Program-made: the position numbers and the translations under genes
Source: Rotaria sp. Silwood1
Lineage: Eukaryota; Rotifera; Eurotatoria; Philodinida; Philodinidae
DNA length: 64,000 nucleotides
Assembly (NCBI GenBank): GCA_905250075.1
Contig: CAJNOP010000836.1
Span: forward strand, 21,769-85,768
Direction of reading: 5' to 3'
In this document: piece after piece, positions 33,107 through 45,184 of the stretch
Position numbering within the stretch: position 1 is the stretch's first letter
How the letters are laid out: each line of letters opens with the position of its first letter
The notes under the pieces: generated by a model
What the model was told of the DNA's origin: nothing
Database searches by the model: none
What the model saw: only the letters and a program-made list of their open reading frames with translations

Positions 33107-36100
33107 TCAAGCAAATGGAACAACAATGTTATTGTGTCGTCGTATTGACATTGACACATGACTAAAAGCATTGATTAGACAACGAACGATGAAACGAAGA
33201 ATCAGCGTCAATCCCCCGTAAAGACCCAATAAGATCGTAATTACTTGCAAAGCAGTTTTTCGTTGCGATACCAAATAACGACATGTCAAAGGTTGGCACT
33301 GTGAGAAGAAGGCCGAATAAGATATATTATGTGTCCACTTCTCCACAAATGCATTCATAGCTAATTCTTCAATGGTACTATTCGTCATGTACCGACTAGG
33401 TATTGAAGCATTCAATGAATAGATAGACAATAGGTTTCCAACATTTATCAGATGAAGACACGTTTCATTATAGAGACAAATAAGATTAGATCGAAGAAGC
33501 GATTCTATTGGACAACAACCGAGGATAAAGCCAGATACTACTTTTTCACCGACGAAAACAGCTTCAGTGCAATTTGATGACACAGCGCAGGAACACCTTG
33601 GCCCATGTAAGACTGGTCTAATCTGAATGGGATAGTAGGGCATTATCCCGTTAGCTTCTGACGAAAAAATCCAGTTTGAAGAGAAAATATTCATAATTTG
33701 ATTATTCTGTACCCCTGCCCGTGCGCTACGAAGCTCCATGATGAAATTTAATGTGTTCCAACGTTCGAAACGATAGATTCCGCCTTCAATAAGCAAACGA
33801 AGATGTTCTCTGGTTATGATTTTGCTCTTGAGTACTTGCTCACCAAGAAAACCTTCGATGATATGATTAACTGTACGTTGAGCCATGTTACAAAGAGACT
33901 GCTGAACCAGAAAGTAGGCAACACCACGACCACGAAATTCATTCGTTGGTAAATTTGACCAGTTGCCATCGCCGAAAACACTCTCTATCCAGGCTGTCTC
34001 TATAAATTGGCTGTAGCAAATCTGATGCATTCGTGCACGTAGTCCCACAAATGAACCATATGGAAAGGATATTTGCGAGCAAGGACATTCGAGTGAGGAA
34101 CTAAAAGAAGCAGTGAGCTGCTCATACATGGTTTCTGTTGGTCGTTCGACGATTATCAGGATAGTATTGTGAGATATAGAGTTATACACGAGAAGAATTC
34201 CAAAGACGAAGAGCCAAAGGATGAGGTACAGTCGTGTAGCATGCAGCTCAGTTTTAAGAGTTAAGTGAGACGATTTGTGTCGATTGAAGAAGCAATTGAG
34301 AGTAATCAATTTGTCACGTAAACCATACAGTTGATAAAGCATATTGCGACGATCTATTTCAATAGATCAATATAGTATAAATTATAATCATTTAATTCAA
34401 TTAGATTAACAATTTGAGATTTGATGTTTCACTTACCTAATACATATCCCCAGCACCAATAAACAACATAAATTATTAAAGGTGCTATTAATTTTAGGAT
34501 TACCGATAAACCACTAAAGACACTTATCACGCTTGTAACGATAATAATAATATTTTGTCGTCCATATATCGAATATGTACAATTGCTGGCAGCACATTCC
34601 GAGAAAAATTTATTATAGGACTGTTGTGTGGATATCTGATCAACCATTCCGTTCTTCAGAAGAGTTTCTATTGGAGATGATGTGTTCAAGTTTGTGTCAA
34701 GTGTTTGGTTTAAGAGAGGTGGGATGAAGAAAAAATTGCTTGTTCTGTTTCGCCAGAATTGGACTACCTAGAATCAATTGAGAATGATTAGATAGATGCA
34801 CGTATTTTCTAATGGTTTATTTTACTCCAACAGTGAGAAAGTTCTGTCTTACTCTATATAAAACTTTCAGAAGCTCAATGTGTTGAATTTTTAATGATAT
34901 TGTTCTTTTTTTGCAAACAAATTGTTTTTTAGAACTTGCTTCAAGCAATCAATGATTCGCTTGTATATTAACGCACTGGATTAGCGCATGTATTGGGGGT
35001 GATCTAGCTTTTTTTTTGAATTGTTCTTTTCATGTAATAATACAAGTGGTAATCCAAATGTACAGAATTACTCATCGAACAAATAATGCAAGATTCATTT
35101 TGAGCATGTTGAATAAGCTTACTAATTTTAGTTTCAAATGTTTTACAGAGTCTTTTAGACGTTTGGTAGCCTCTTTCCATCATGGTTTCGCTGAATAAGA
35201 GAGTTTTCGCTTTCTCCTCTACATGTTTACTCATACTAAAGCAGGAATATATTTTTCTTTCAGCTTGTTGTTTTGGTTCATTTAGAATTGAATCTGATTT
35301 CAATAATTATTCATAAACATAGAAGCTGATGAAAACTGTTTGTGAACCAAACGAGTAACGCTTTACTCAATCCTATTGTAGTCTTTTGAGTATAAATATC
35401 TGTCTTCTTGAGAAATTACTCAGGTAATAGAAGAAATACTTTTCAAGTAACACTGACGCTAATCTTTTGCAACGTATCTAATAAAGTGTGCGAGTTTTTT
35501 CATTACGTACTCGAACTTTTATCTGTTGGGATCAAGTACAGTATACATTATATAATCATTGCAATATTACATACAATCAATGTATTGATGTAACGCGAGT
35601 TTTAGGAAATTTGTACACCAAAGTAATGAGCCTTATCATTTGTTCGGGATTTTACAGAATTCAAAGAACTCTTGAACAAAGTACCACAACTTCGTCTACT
35701 TTTCTATATCAGTTCTTGACTAAGCACCAAATTTCAAGAACATACACTCTAGAAATTAGTTATTTCATATTTGGATGTATCTGAAACGGTAAGCAAGAAT
35801 TTTTCATAAATACTTGCGATGCTCACACGCACGTAAACTAGTGCTTTAAAAGAAAAGACTAGTAGTTTCTACATTACTGGAGCCAAGTATTTGATCCAAT
35901 ACTTGTACTGAAGAGCACGCACTAGAGAATTCAAGACATTTTAAACTGCAATGATGGAGGTAGATACAAACCAATCGAAACCTAGAATCGTTGTTAGAGT
36001 TTTTTAATGTTATGAAATCTGATTTATAGCCGATTCTTCTTTTAGTTCTTTTTTTACTTCTTACCTGATCATAGCATTCCGATGAGTACCAGCAAGCCAA

Positions 36101-39100
36101 ACTGGATTGTAAGGTAGATCGATGTGGCGAACAAGCCGTTCTAATTCCCATCACTGCATACAACAATGTCACTGATTCATTCGATGGATTGTACGCATAG
36201 AAACCTCCCTCCATCGAACAGGTCTTTGCATGTGCAAGGCACGAACAATTCTGAAAACCTCCAGGTTCAGTTTGGATATGTTCACTTCGACTGATTCGCA
36301 AATTCCAAGAAGTATAGGCAGCCGAAAGTGCGTAAAAGTTCGTCATGAGTTCAGCGAAATCTTGTAAGTATTGATCTATGTGACCTTGTACCCAAACTTT
36401 ATAGGACTCAAAATATCTTTCGATTTGAATTTCAAACGAAGCTTGGGTCATTAGCTTTGAAGATGTATACAAACTCCTTTTTAATTCGTCGTACAAGCGA
36501 GAGACTGTGACTTGAGACAACGTGCAGAGCAATGCAATATGTGTGAAGTGCATTCCACTAAATGCCATAAAATCTCTCCGATACAAATCTGTGTCGTTAA
36601 ATGAAAAGAGTTGAGAAATAAAAGTAGAAGAAATAAAACCACTCGAGCATATTTGATAATACTTAATGTTCAACGAAGAGAATTTTCCATAGGAAAATTG
36701 TGGACGACTGCAGAAACATTGCAGAGTGTCAGGATATTGTGTCTGTAGGCGTTCATAGTCAGCTTGAGTAGGTGTGTAGACAGTGTAAACGTTAAGAGTT
36801 TTATTAAAGCCAGTATAAAACGTGAGTATGGTGAGTATAAAAATCAGTAAAAAGATAAAAAGGCGAGTTGTTTGCCGCTCACGATTGATCTTGAATGGAT
36901 CATTAGAGTCAGAATCAAATAAATTCAATGATATGATTTTCTTCCACAACCAAATTACCTTTTCTCTGATTGGCCGAGCTATGAATGATACAAAGCATTA
37001 GAGAGATTATTGGATTACACCTATTCTTTATGTGAAAGGTTCCCCTGAAAAGTTTGAAATTTTTCATATCAGATGAAAAACACCACATTAGAATTGGAAG
37101 AAAACAAGATCTTAAAGTAGATACGGAATCTAGATTGTATCAGAGAATCCCCTTAAAAGCCTTTCCATGCTATAGAATCCATTTAGTTGAAGCTACGGAA
37201 GTGTCTGAAACTTATAGGCTTATCATGCAAAGTACGGACACAATTTTCTAAGCCTATGAAATGTTTGTTAAAAATTTTAGGCGATTGGTTTCTCAAGACC
37301 AACGAGTATAGTAGAGTAGCCACTTGAAGGAAGAGTAAGGATGAAGGTAAGTATAAGTCTAGTAAGTACACTACTTTGTTCTCCTATAAAAGACTTGATG
37401 ATTGTAGAATATCAAGTCAGAACAAGGTCTTACCTTGAGCAGTTGCTGCCACTCTGTTAATTGGTGAAGAAAATAGCTTTCGTTTGCATCTAAAAACCAA
37501 ACTAACAAATAATGGGATTATAAGCCGAAGTGCCGTATTTAGACCCGCGATAAGGCTAACGATAACCGTGATGGTGGTCAGTAGCGTATTGCGATGTTTA
37601 TATGAGTAAGTGCACGTTAAGGGTGCACACCCTTCATAGTAGAGGTCTCGAGAAAAATCGAAGAGAAATTCTTCCAACATCAGTTCGTTCACTAACTCTT
37701 CAACTGTGTTGTTAGGCCTAAATCTACTCAGTGTGGTAGAATTAAGAGGTGAAAAGGATACCGGATTTGAGATGAGTAGTTGAAGACATGCTGCGTCATA
37801 GTAGCATTCGAGTGTAGATGCCATAAGTCCACTAAACGGATAGCAATCTGTTCTCATTCCTTTGATCAATGTGCGATTTACACTTGTAGCATAAATGCCA
37901 TTAGTCGTTCCTATACTATCTGAATAGATAGCGGCTGGTATTGAACACGTTCTTAATGGTAAACAGTAACAGATTGAACCATCCAGCATTTCATATGCAG
38001 TGATAGCTATCGAAGCTATATTTGTTAGATTAGAATGTGTGTATGCAATAGCATTAGTGCCAAGCCCACTTATGAGCAGGTCACTCGACAATCCAAAGCG
38101 ATAGAGACGTAATGTGGATGTGATCAGTGTCTGTGCAGTGACGATGATTTCGTTAATGGTGTTTTTGATACTGAGTTCTAAATCAGACGATGACATGACA
38201 TGTGGACTAAGCATAAAACTACCAAGATATACCACTATTGAAGCGTTCATAATTGTTTGCGTAATTTCACACGCATATTGGAGACCTTGAGCGTAAGAAC
38301 TTGCCACTTTTCTTGCATCCATCGGCTGCAAGAGATGAGAATCAGCCCTGAACACACCCATTATCCAATCTTGACTGACAAATGAACTTGAACAAAGCTG
38401 TTAAAAGATAAAGCTTTTTACTTTACCACTATAGGATTTAAATACAAAATCCTATAGATTCGTTCCACTCGTGAAGCAGAGTCCTAGCCATATGAATCAC
38501 TGAAAACTCGTCAGCTTTATCAATTCTGTATATCTCACTCTCATAGTCTTCAGGAGGAGGAATCAGGGAAGTCGGTTGAGTTGAATTCTTCTGTGGGTCA
38601 ATATCGACCAATTCTGAAACTAATGGAACCTATGGATTATGTGTTGACAATGTCTCTGAAGGAGATGAGTATAGCATGATCCTGATCATCCTTAAACTTT
38701 TTTCTTTTAGTTTTTAATCTAAAGTTTGATTAAGTCTAGAAGTCAGTATACTCAAAGCACTGAAAGTTCAGTCTGTGCTCCAACCACGCATAATTTCGAT
38801 TTTTTTTCGGTCAAGCTACAAAAAGCTTCGTCAAAGTTTAGTCTAATCATAAACAGCAGTGCTCTTCGCAGTTACTCGCAGCTAAATAGAACGCATGGAC
38901 TTGGCCTTGGAATTATGTAACTTCATTTCTTTCATCATCAAATGTAGCTCAAAACTTCATGTTCACGTATCCTAGTTAAGACTGATATAAACTGATTTAC
39001 TGTTGACTTGAGCGTCACATTTTTCACACAGGCCTAGAAAATAATCAACCTCATTTCAACAGATTAAAGATAGTTTGAATTTCGAGTCAGCATGTATAAT

Positions 39101-40731
39101 TAAACGGATGCCTTGATGAACTTGTAAACCGGATCTTGCTGCTTTGTCATTTGGGCATTTTTCATTTATTTTACAATCATCATGAGGACTCCTGAACGTC
39201 TAGAATCGAGATTATAACAAAACAATACCCAGGCGACATTACACTAAATGAAACCGCCGCTTAATACTCATTAGTAGTTGAATCTGTGACAACGAGAAAG
39301 ACGGAGCTTGTCTCATATGATTGAAATAGTTCAATTGTCTTTCACTTTCGCAAGCTTTCTCATTTTGTCGCCTTGATAGGAAGTTTCTTAAATGAGTCGA
39401 GATTTTATGAAATTCTCTTCCTTTATTATTTCAAAATATTTGCTCAAATAAACTTTCAGTGACGCTTCTCTATTGAAAACAACTGCTTCCAACGATTTGT
39501 ACATTAGTTGTTAAGATGATGTTGTCAGCTATGTATTTTTATACAGTAGAGCAGAAAGAACAACGTTAGCGGCAGAACTGACATCACATTTTTCTTTTCT
39601 TTTTTTTTAGTCATACTTTTAATAGTGATATGGAAAACCAAGACGATAATAGTGTAAGTACTCGGATAGGTTGAACACTTCTCCGCATTACTATTACAAG
39701 TATGACTGAAGGAAAAGAAAAATGAGAAGTCAATTCTGCCGCTAATGTCGCTCATTCTGCTCTACATTATAAAATACGTAGCTGGCAATACCATGTCTTA
39801 ACAAATAGTGTACGATTCATTGGAAGTAGATTTTTTCAACAACAAAACGTCACTCTCTAAGTCTATTTGAGCAAATGTTTTGAAATAATAAAGGAAGAGA
39901 ATTTCACACAGTGTTGGATCATTTTTCTAGTTTTCTACCTCCTAGATTTTGCGACATATTCAAGAATGCTTCCACATGTTAACATCGTGTCTCTAGAAGA
40001 CGATGACAAAGAAAGAGATTCGTAAGGTCTCATTTCCAACTGAAAAATTTTCAATGTTTGCAGAACATTACAGCTTGTGCTCAGACATGTATTCATCTTT
40101 TTTTGGTTTGCGATGTGTTGTTGCATATCCAAATGTAGTACCAGCTACCTTGCTTGTAAAGAACCTTGTAGAGATCGCTTGATCAATGAACCAGATTCAT
40201 TAAATATTAGAGCGGAATGAACATGCAAACATATCGGTACTGTATATGTAACTGATAATTCTCATCATGATTTAACCCTATTGCGATTCAATTTCAGTCT
40301 CACTTGCATCTATGGACAAAGCTCACCTAACACGTTGTATTTTGAACTTAAGTCAAGCTTCCGCTATGATAAGTTCCACTAATGCTCTGATGATTAAAAG
40401 AAATAATGGATACCTGGTGGTAGCGCGGCTTTGCTTGAATGAATTTTAACATTGGAATAGACATGGTTGAACATGGACATTGAAGTGTGTTAGGATGTTG
40501 CAGCAGTAGAGACTCGAACATAGAATAAGAAGAAACTTTTATAGTCACCATCGTTGTCTGTTCTTCAAAACTCGTGTAAATAAGCCGAATGAATATACTT
40601 GCACTGAATAGAACGACATAAATCCATGATGAGCATCGCTCGATTTGAATAGACTCTTCGTCGCTAGATCCACTGTCGAAAATATTTACACGAAAGAACC
40701 AGTGCTTAATATGAGTTTGTAACGTCAACAT
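33107..40731 (-). CDS. Three-unit concatenated two-TM, Cys-rich membrane protein (bdelloid-type family)
   Basis: Five exons joined by phase: 40414-40731, 37434-38397, 36065-36978, 34437-34767 and 33107-34353. Together they give 1257 aa. Each third is one unit: a short cytosolic lead, TM1 (for example RLYLILWLFVFGILLVYNSI), a CxC motif soon after (LQCPCS, LQCFCS, LECPCS), a large N-glycosylated ectodomain, a CxxxxCxY motif (CAPLTCTY, CAASNCTY, CQPLTCRY), then TM2 with a short tail. Every junction has GT-AG signals and matching phase; two unit boundaries are phase 1. The second unit has no in-frame ATG at its own start, which supports one transcript. The layout of each unit resembles DEG/ENaC-type channel subunits, but homology is not shown. 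The function is unknown. The start ATG at 40729-40731 is tentative; a phase-1 acceptor just upstream could mean further units. Confidence 0.72.
39408..39906. mobile_element. Foldback element in intron 1 of the three-unit gene
   Basis: A 499-bp imperfect palindrome starting TGAAATTCTCTTCCTTTATT, with arms of about 250 bp that match nearly to the centre (about 39657). Matched blocks include TTTGCTCAAATA and TAGCGGCAGAA. No target duplication was seen. It helps explain why this intron is 2 kb when others in the window are 50-80 bp. Confidence 0.65.
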
Positions 40732-41616
40732 CACAGCTAGGTTTTCAATTTACTTAGTAGATAACGCAGGAAATTCTGGCAAAAGGACGGCATCCATCTG
40801 TTATAAGACAAGTAATAACGATTCTTTTTCTTTTTAACATTTTCTTAATACGAGCAATATTTTTTTAAATTGAAGAAAGAGCTTCTGGGGTACAAACTAA
40901 GTTTAATTCTGATGATTGCATAGTCAATGATATAGTTGTGTGGTGTTTTTCAAGGCTCACAACAACTGTTTTTAGTAGCAAGTTAAAGGGCTTATCATGA
41001 ATTTGGATTTTGGCTGTTGTCCTATTGGTCTTGTTCAAGCATGTCCTACTTTGAGAGCATTGTTTTCTTGACCAAAATCGCACCAAATCAGATAGAGTTG
41101 TCCATTACTGAATTTGTCGTTGTCGACAACGATGAAAAACGTTCTTGCACACGAGTATTAGTCGCCATACCATCTGTTCATCATCAATATTGCTCATCGT
41201 TGCAAGAAACTATTTGCTTACAGGCTTATAAATTTTTTTCTACTAAAGAATGCATAATGTAACATACGTTGAGTGTATGAATGCAAATAGAAGACGCTTC
41301 TATTTCAGTCGAGAACTTTCTAGGAATGATTAACGTCAGCGTCAATGACTCAAATTGTTCTGCCACGCACTAGTGGCATGACATAGTTGCTCGATGTAAT
41401 GCTTTTCTTTTCTTATATCATGCGTGAATAACACCTTCCGTATTTCTTTGAGTGGTTTCTGTACGTTTCCTTAGTGGTATATTCCATTCTGGTTGTTTAT
41501 CCTCTATGGATTTCTCCTTTTTGATGATCATCATTCTTGGAAGTTCTCTTCGTAAAAAATTCTTTACTTAATTTCGATTAATTATCAACGAAGAGACATG
41601 CCCTGCAAAGCAATCA
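40732..41616. other. Intergenic, no gene recognised
   Basis: 5' flank of the three-unit membrane gene. Open frames of 73-81 codons occur on both strands at 40865-41262 but show no motif or hydrophobic segment like the neighbouring family. Confidence 0.35.
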
Positions 41617-41619
41617 ACG

Positions 41620-41690
41620 CGGGTGTGGGTGGGTATGTGTAGTTTTAACGATATAAATATTCACACCCGCACCCACATCTACATCCTCAA
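41620..41690. repeat. Telomere-like inverted array G (short)
   Basis: GCGGGTGTGGGTGGG, a spacer of about 30 bp, then CACACCCGCACCCACATCTACATCC. Same polarity as the larger arrays; probably an eroded copy. Confidence 0.6.
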
Positions 41691-42745
41691 TTCGAAAACA
41701 TTCAAAACTTTCCATGTCCAGCTGAATGAACCTAATTATTAACATACAAATAAATAAAATCGTAGAATTATATTTGCTTCATTTCTTTTCTACTCATATG
41801 ATCGAAACCTACTAGCATGTAGGGCAACAAATGATCGAGAAAAACTTGGACTACGCGTCTCTATATTTTAGTTAGACGAGTCGATAATGGTATTGTATGA
41901 AAAGTATGTACCAACTTTGTTTCTCAGCCTGCAGCCATGTTTTGATTGAATAAGAAAATTGGCACCTTCTGTCTCTGCAGGTTTACACTGGACTCGATTA
42001 TTGCATTGATCAGAGTTCAAATTCTACCGCGTCTGGTCCACCGAATAGCAGATCATCAGAAAAGTCTGCTTGATTAGCTGTAGTTTTTTCATAACACTCA
42101 AATAAATTGATGATCGCTAACTCATAATCAGAAGATTTTTTGTTTAAACGAGTTTAATTGGTGTTTTTGATGCATCGGGCGAAGGAAGTTATGTTACATA
42201 CTTCTCTAGATAGTGACATGATGATAGTAGCGTTTATATGTTTTAATTATTGGTAGTTTTGGCATGAATATGAAAGTAATGGGAAGCTGTCGCAAAACAG
42301 GAGTTGGATAGAAGCAGGTAATCCATCATAGATCCACGGTAGACACATTTCCTACTTTTATTAACATACTGTGGTACAAATAATTATGTTGATCGAATTG
42401 ATCTTGAAAACTGCTTTCTTTGACTAATCACACTTTATGCATGATTCATTTTAAAACATGTTTCATGCATACTCTTAATGGTTGACATAATCGATTGCCA
42501 GAATCAACGGCGAAGAATCGCATCATTTCAATTGCAAAGGTATGGTGCAATCATGACTGCCTTTTTTCGTTCTTCTTTCACGACTTGGCGTCAGAATGAT
42601 TCAGGCAAGTCGACGTCACTTACTCATGTTTTTTTCGCACAGAAGAAAAGAGAAAAACGCACACTGTAGGTTTATATATGCTTAGCGTCAATAGCGAAAC
42701 ACTGGTTATACAAACGATTTTTTCATTGATAATTAAAAGCAAACG
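41691..42745. other. Intergenic, 5' flank of the TIR-GIMAP gene
   Basis: No gene or repeat recognised. Confidence 0.4.
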
Positions 42746-44287
42746 ATGCTGAATCAAAGTCAAGCCGATGGCAAACATGTCATGCTTTCCTACCATTGGG
42801 ATGATCAAACTTTAGTGTCCAGGGTATATGAATATCTTACGTTACATAATATCCCCGTGTGGATGGATATCAAAGGAGGAATGAAAACCAACCTGTACGA
42901 TAGGTAATCTTTTTCCAAAAGAGACCATAAGAAAATTTTAAAAGTCGCTTATTTGCTCATTTTTACTTACTCTATTGCACTGGCCATTTACAAAATTCAA
43001 TAATAGTTTCTCTTCATTTTCTTTCTCTATTGATTCGTGCTTTATTCGAAAAAATAAAATATGATAAACCCGCAAGAGAACTTAAATAGTGTTTTGTATT
43101 ATGATTTTCTTTCGATTAGATTTATCTTGCTCTGGCTAGTACAAATAATTATTTTACTTCGTTTTTGAACAGTTTCCTATATCTTGAGTGATGATAAACT
43201 ATACACCGTATTCGACACTGTAAGCTTGCTGTATTTTTATAGTATGGCCTTGGCGATTCAAGAAGCAGCGGTCATCATTTGTTTCATGACGCCAAAATAT
43301 CAGGATTATCCATTTTGCCGAAAAGAATTACAATATGCTGGTGATCTACGAAAGCCAATTATTCCATGTCTATTAACATCCGATTGGTTACAAAGTGATT
43401 GGCTTGGATTTCTTACAGCCGGTTTAATTTGGCTCGATTTTCGTGATGTATCTGATGATAATATAGAACAAAAATTACAGCGTATGATTGATTTCATTCA
43501 TATTCTCACGCGAGATGCATTTAAAGAAAACATTGGTTAGTGACGAAACTAAGTTGTGTTGTTTCTCTTGATCGATGTCTTATTGTTTACTAGTTACAAT
43601 GATGATATCACAAGAACAAAAGATGATTCACATGATCCTCATAGGTCGAGCAGGTTCCGGTAAGTATCATCTGACATTGTACAAGACAATCCCATTGATT
43701 GATCTTTCCATATCGTAGGAAAAAGTTCATTGGGCAATACGATTTTAGGTGAGAAACAGTTTGATCAACATGTTTCATCTCATTCTGCTGTCAATGATAA
43801 ATGTAAAGTCGGATTTCGTGATTTTTCTCGACAACATGCTAAGCTTATTGTTATTGATACACCTGGTTTTTTTAAGAACGAAAAAGATATCGAAGGACCC
43901 GTTCGATCAGCTATTAACAATGGAATTTGTGCAGTATTACTAACACTATCCATCGAGTTTGGTCTTACTAATCAAGAAGAAAAAATGATCGACACATTGA
44001 CGGATATGTATGGTGACAAGATCTTTCGACATATAATTATTGTTTTTACTGGTTTGGATAAAATAGATGAAGATCTTTCAACATTTATTGATCAGCAATG
44101 TAGTTCATCACTGAAAAAATTTCTTGAACGATGTGGCAATCGATACATCGCCATTAATAATAATGCCAATGCGATAGATAAAGATGTCTTTGTGTCGAAT
44201 TTAATAGATATTATCATGCAAACGTCTCATTCGACTAGCCAAGGGTCAGATTTGTCAACGTTGGTAAACAGTTATATGATTGAATAG
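42746..44287 (+). CDS. TIR domain-AIG1/GIMAP GTPase fusion protein
   Basis: Four exons, 42746-42903, 43243-43535, 43594-43659 and 43719-44287, join in matching phases with GT-AG introns to a 361-aa protein. Residues about 10-140 are a TIR domain: KHVMLSYHWDDQ, IPVWMDIKGGM, NLYDSM (across intron 1), AAVIICFMTP, then FCRKELQYA, where Glu81 occupies the catalytic position of NAD-cleaving TIRs (CxxE). IIPCLL and WLGFLTAGLIWLDFR close the domain. Residues about 163-350 are an AIG1/GIMAP GTPase: P-loop GRAGSGKSSLGNTILGE at 168-184 (split by intron 3), DTPGF at 219, and FTGLDKI as the G4-like segment. No membrane span is seen. A cytosolic immune-type switch, GTPase-gated NAD cleavage, is an inference. 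Intron 1 is longer (339 bp) than the others. Confidence 0.82.
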
Positions 44288-45184
44288 GATGAGTGTCATA
44301 AACATAAAATTTGATCTAGTGAACATATTTGTCTATCAATCTGTTAAGAGGTATGAAATCTTTCAATTTGAAAATAAACTTGATCTAATGAACGTATTAC
44401 TTTGCAAAAATCGATCGGATTACTTTTCTTTCGATATGAAAATCGAAGATGCTCACTTTTCATTGAGCTTTTCAGGAAATATAATGATTCTCGTTGGAAC
44501 AAAAGCTTGATCAATATTTCGAATAGATGCTATTTCATTAATAATGATATCTTACAATGGTCATGAGACAGGTCTCTCAAGTATAAGGATCAGAATTTGA
44601 TCAGAGCTCATCATTGTTAGCAGAAAAGAGCGTGAAATTGAATACCGACATCCACATCCTGTTTTCAGATGATATTTTAAGTTGAAGAAACGAACCCTAA
44701 ATCAAATATAAGATTCGATTCAAGTGCAAAAATAGTGTTTTTTTTCTACAAATTGGAATTGAAATGCTGTCGCTCAAGAAATTGTTTTTCACAGATTGTG
44801 TTTTGAAAAATTCATCGTCAAGGTCCGATTTACAAACCATTGTTCTAAAATCGGCTTTATTCTTTCTATCCATTGGATATTTGCACGAATACGTTCGATT
44901 GATGATTGAAATTCGACCTCAACAGTTTCCTAAAATGTAATGAATTACATAGTTTTTTTGTAATAAAAAAAAAGAAGGGTATTCAACAACTTCACTCAAT
45001 GTTTATCTTATTTGAGATAAGACTATGTTGTATAATTTTCGATTATTTAGACAATATATATATATATAGGTTTGACAAAATGCATGTGAATTTTTTTTGT
45101 CATAACAAGAAAGATTTGAAACTGTTCTCGAACACAAAAGAAATATTAAGCTCGTTTGCTTGAATCACAATAAATAAAGATAAA
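44288..45184. other. Intergenic, no gene recognised
   Basis: AT-rich, with an (AT)n run near 45055-45066. No coding motif. Confidence 0.4.

Noticed and set aside
34429-38361. Separate small genes for each piece of the two-TM family
   Set aside because: Pieces end at GTAAGT/GTAAGA donors, start at acceptors, lack their own ATG in places, and join in phase. One multi-exon gene explains them better.
41017-41262. Plus-strand 81-codon frame as a small gene
   Set aside because: No motif, no splice context and no hydrophobic segment; not distinguishable from chance.
41985-42045. Possible tRNA T-arm (GTTCAAATTC)
   Set aside because: The flanking bases do not pair as a T-stem and no D-arm or anticodon arm fits.
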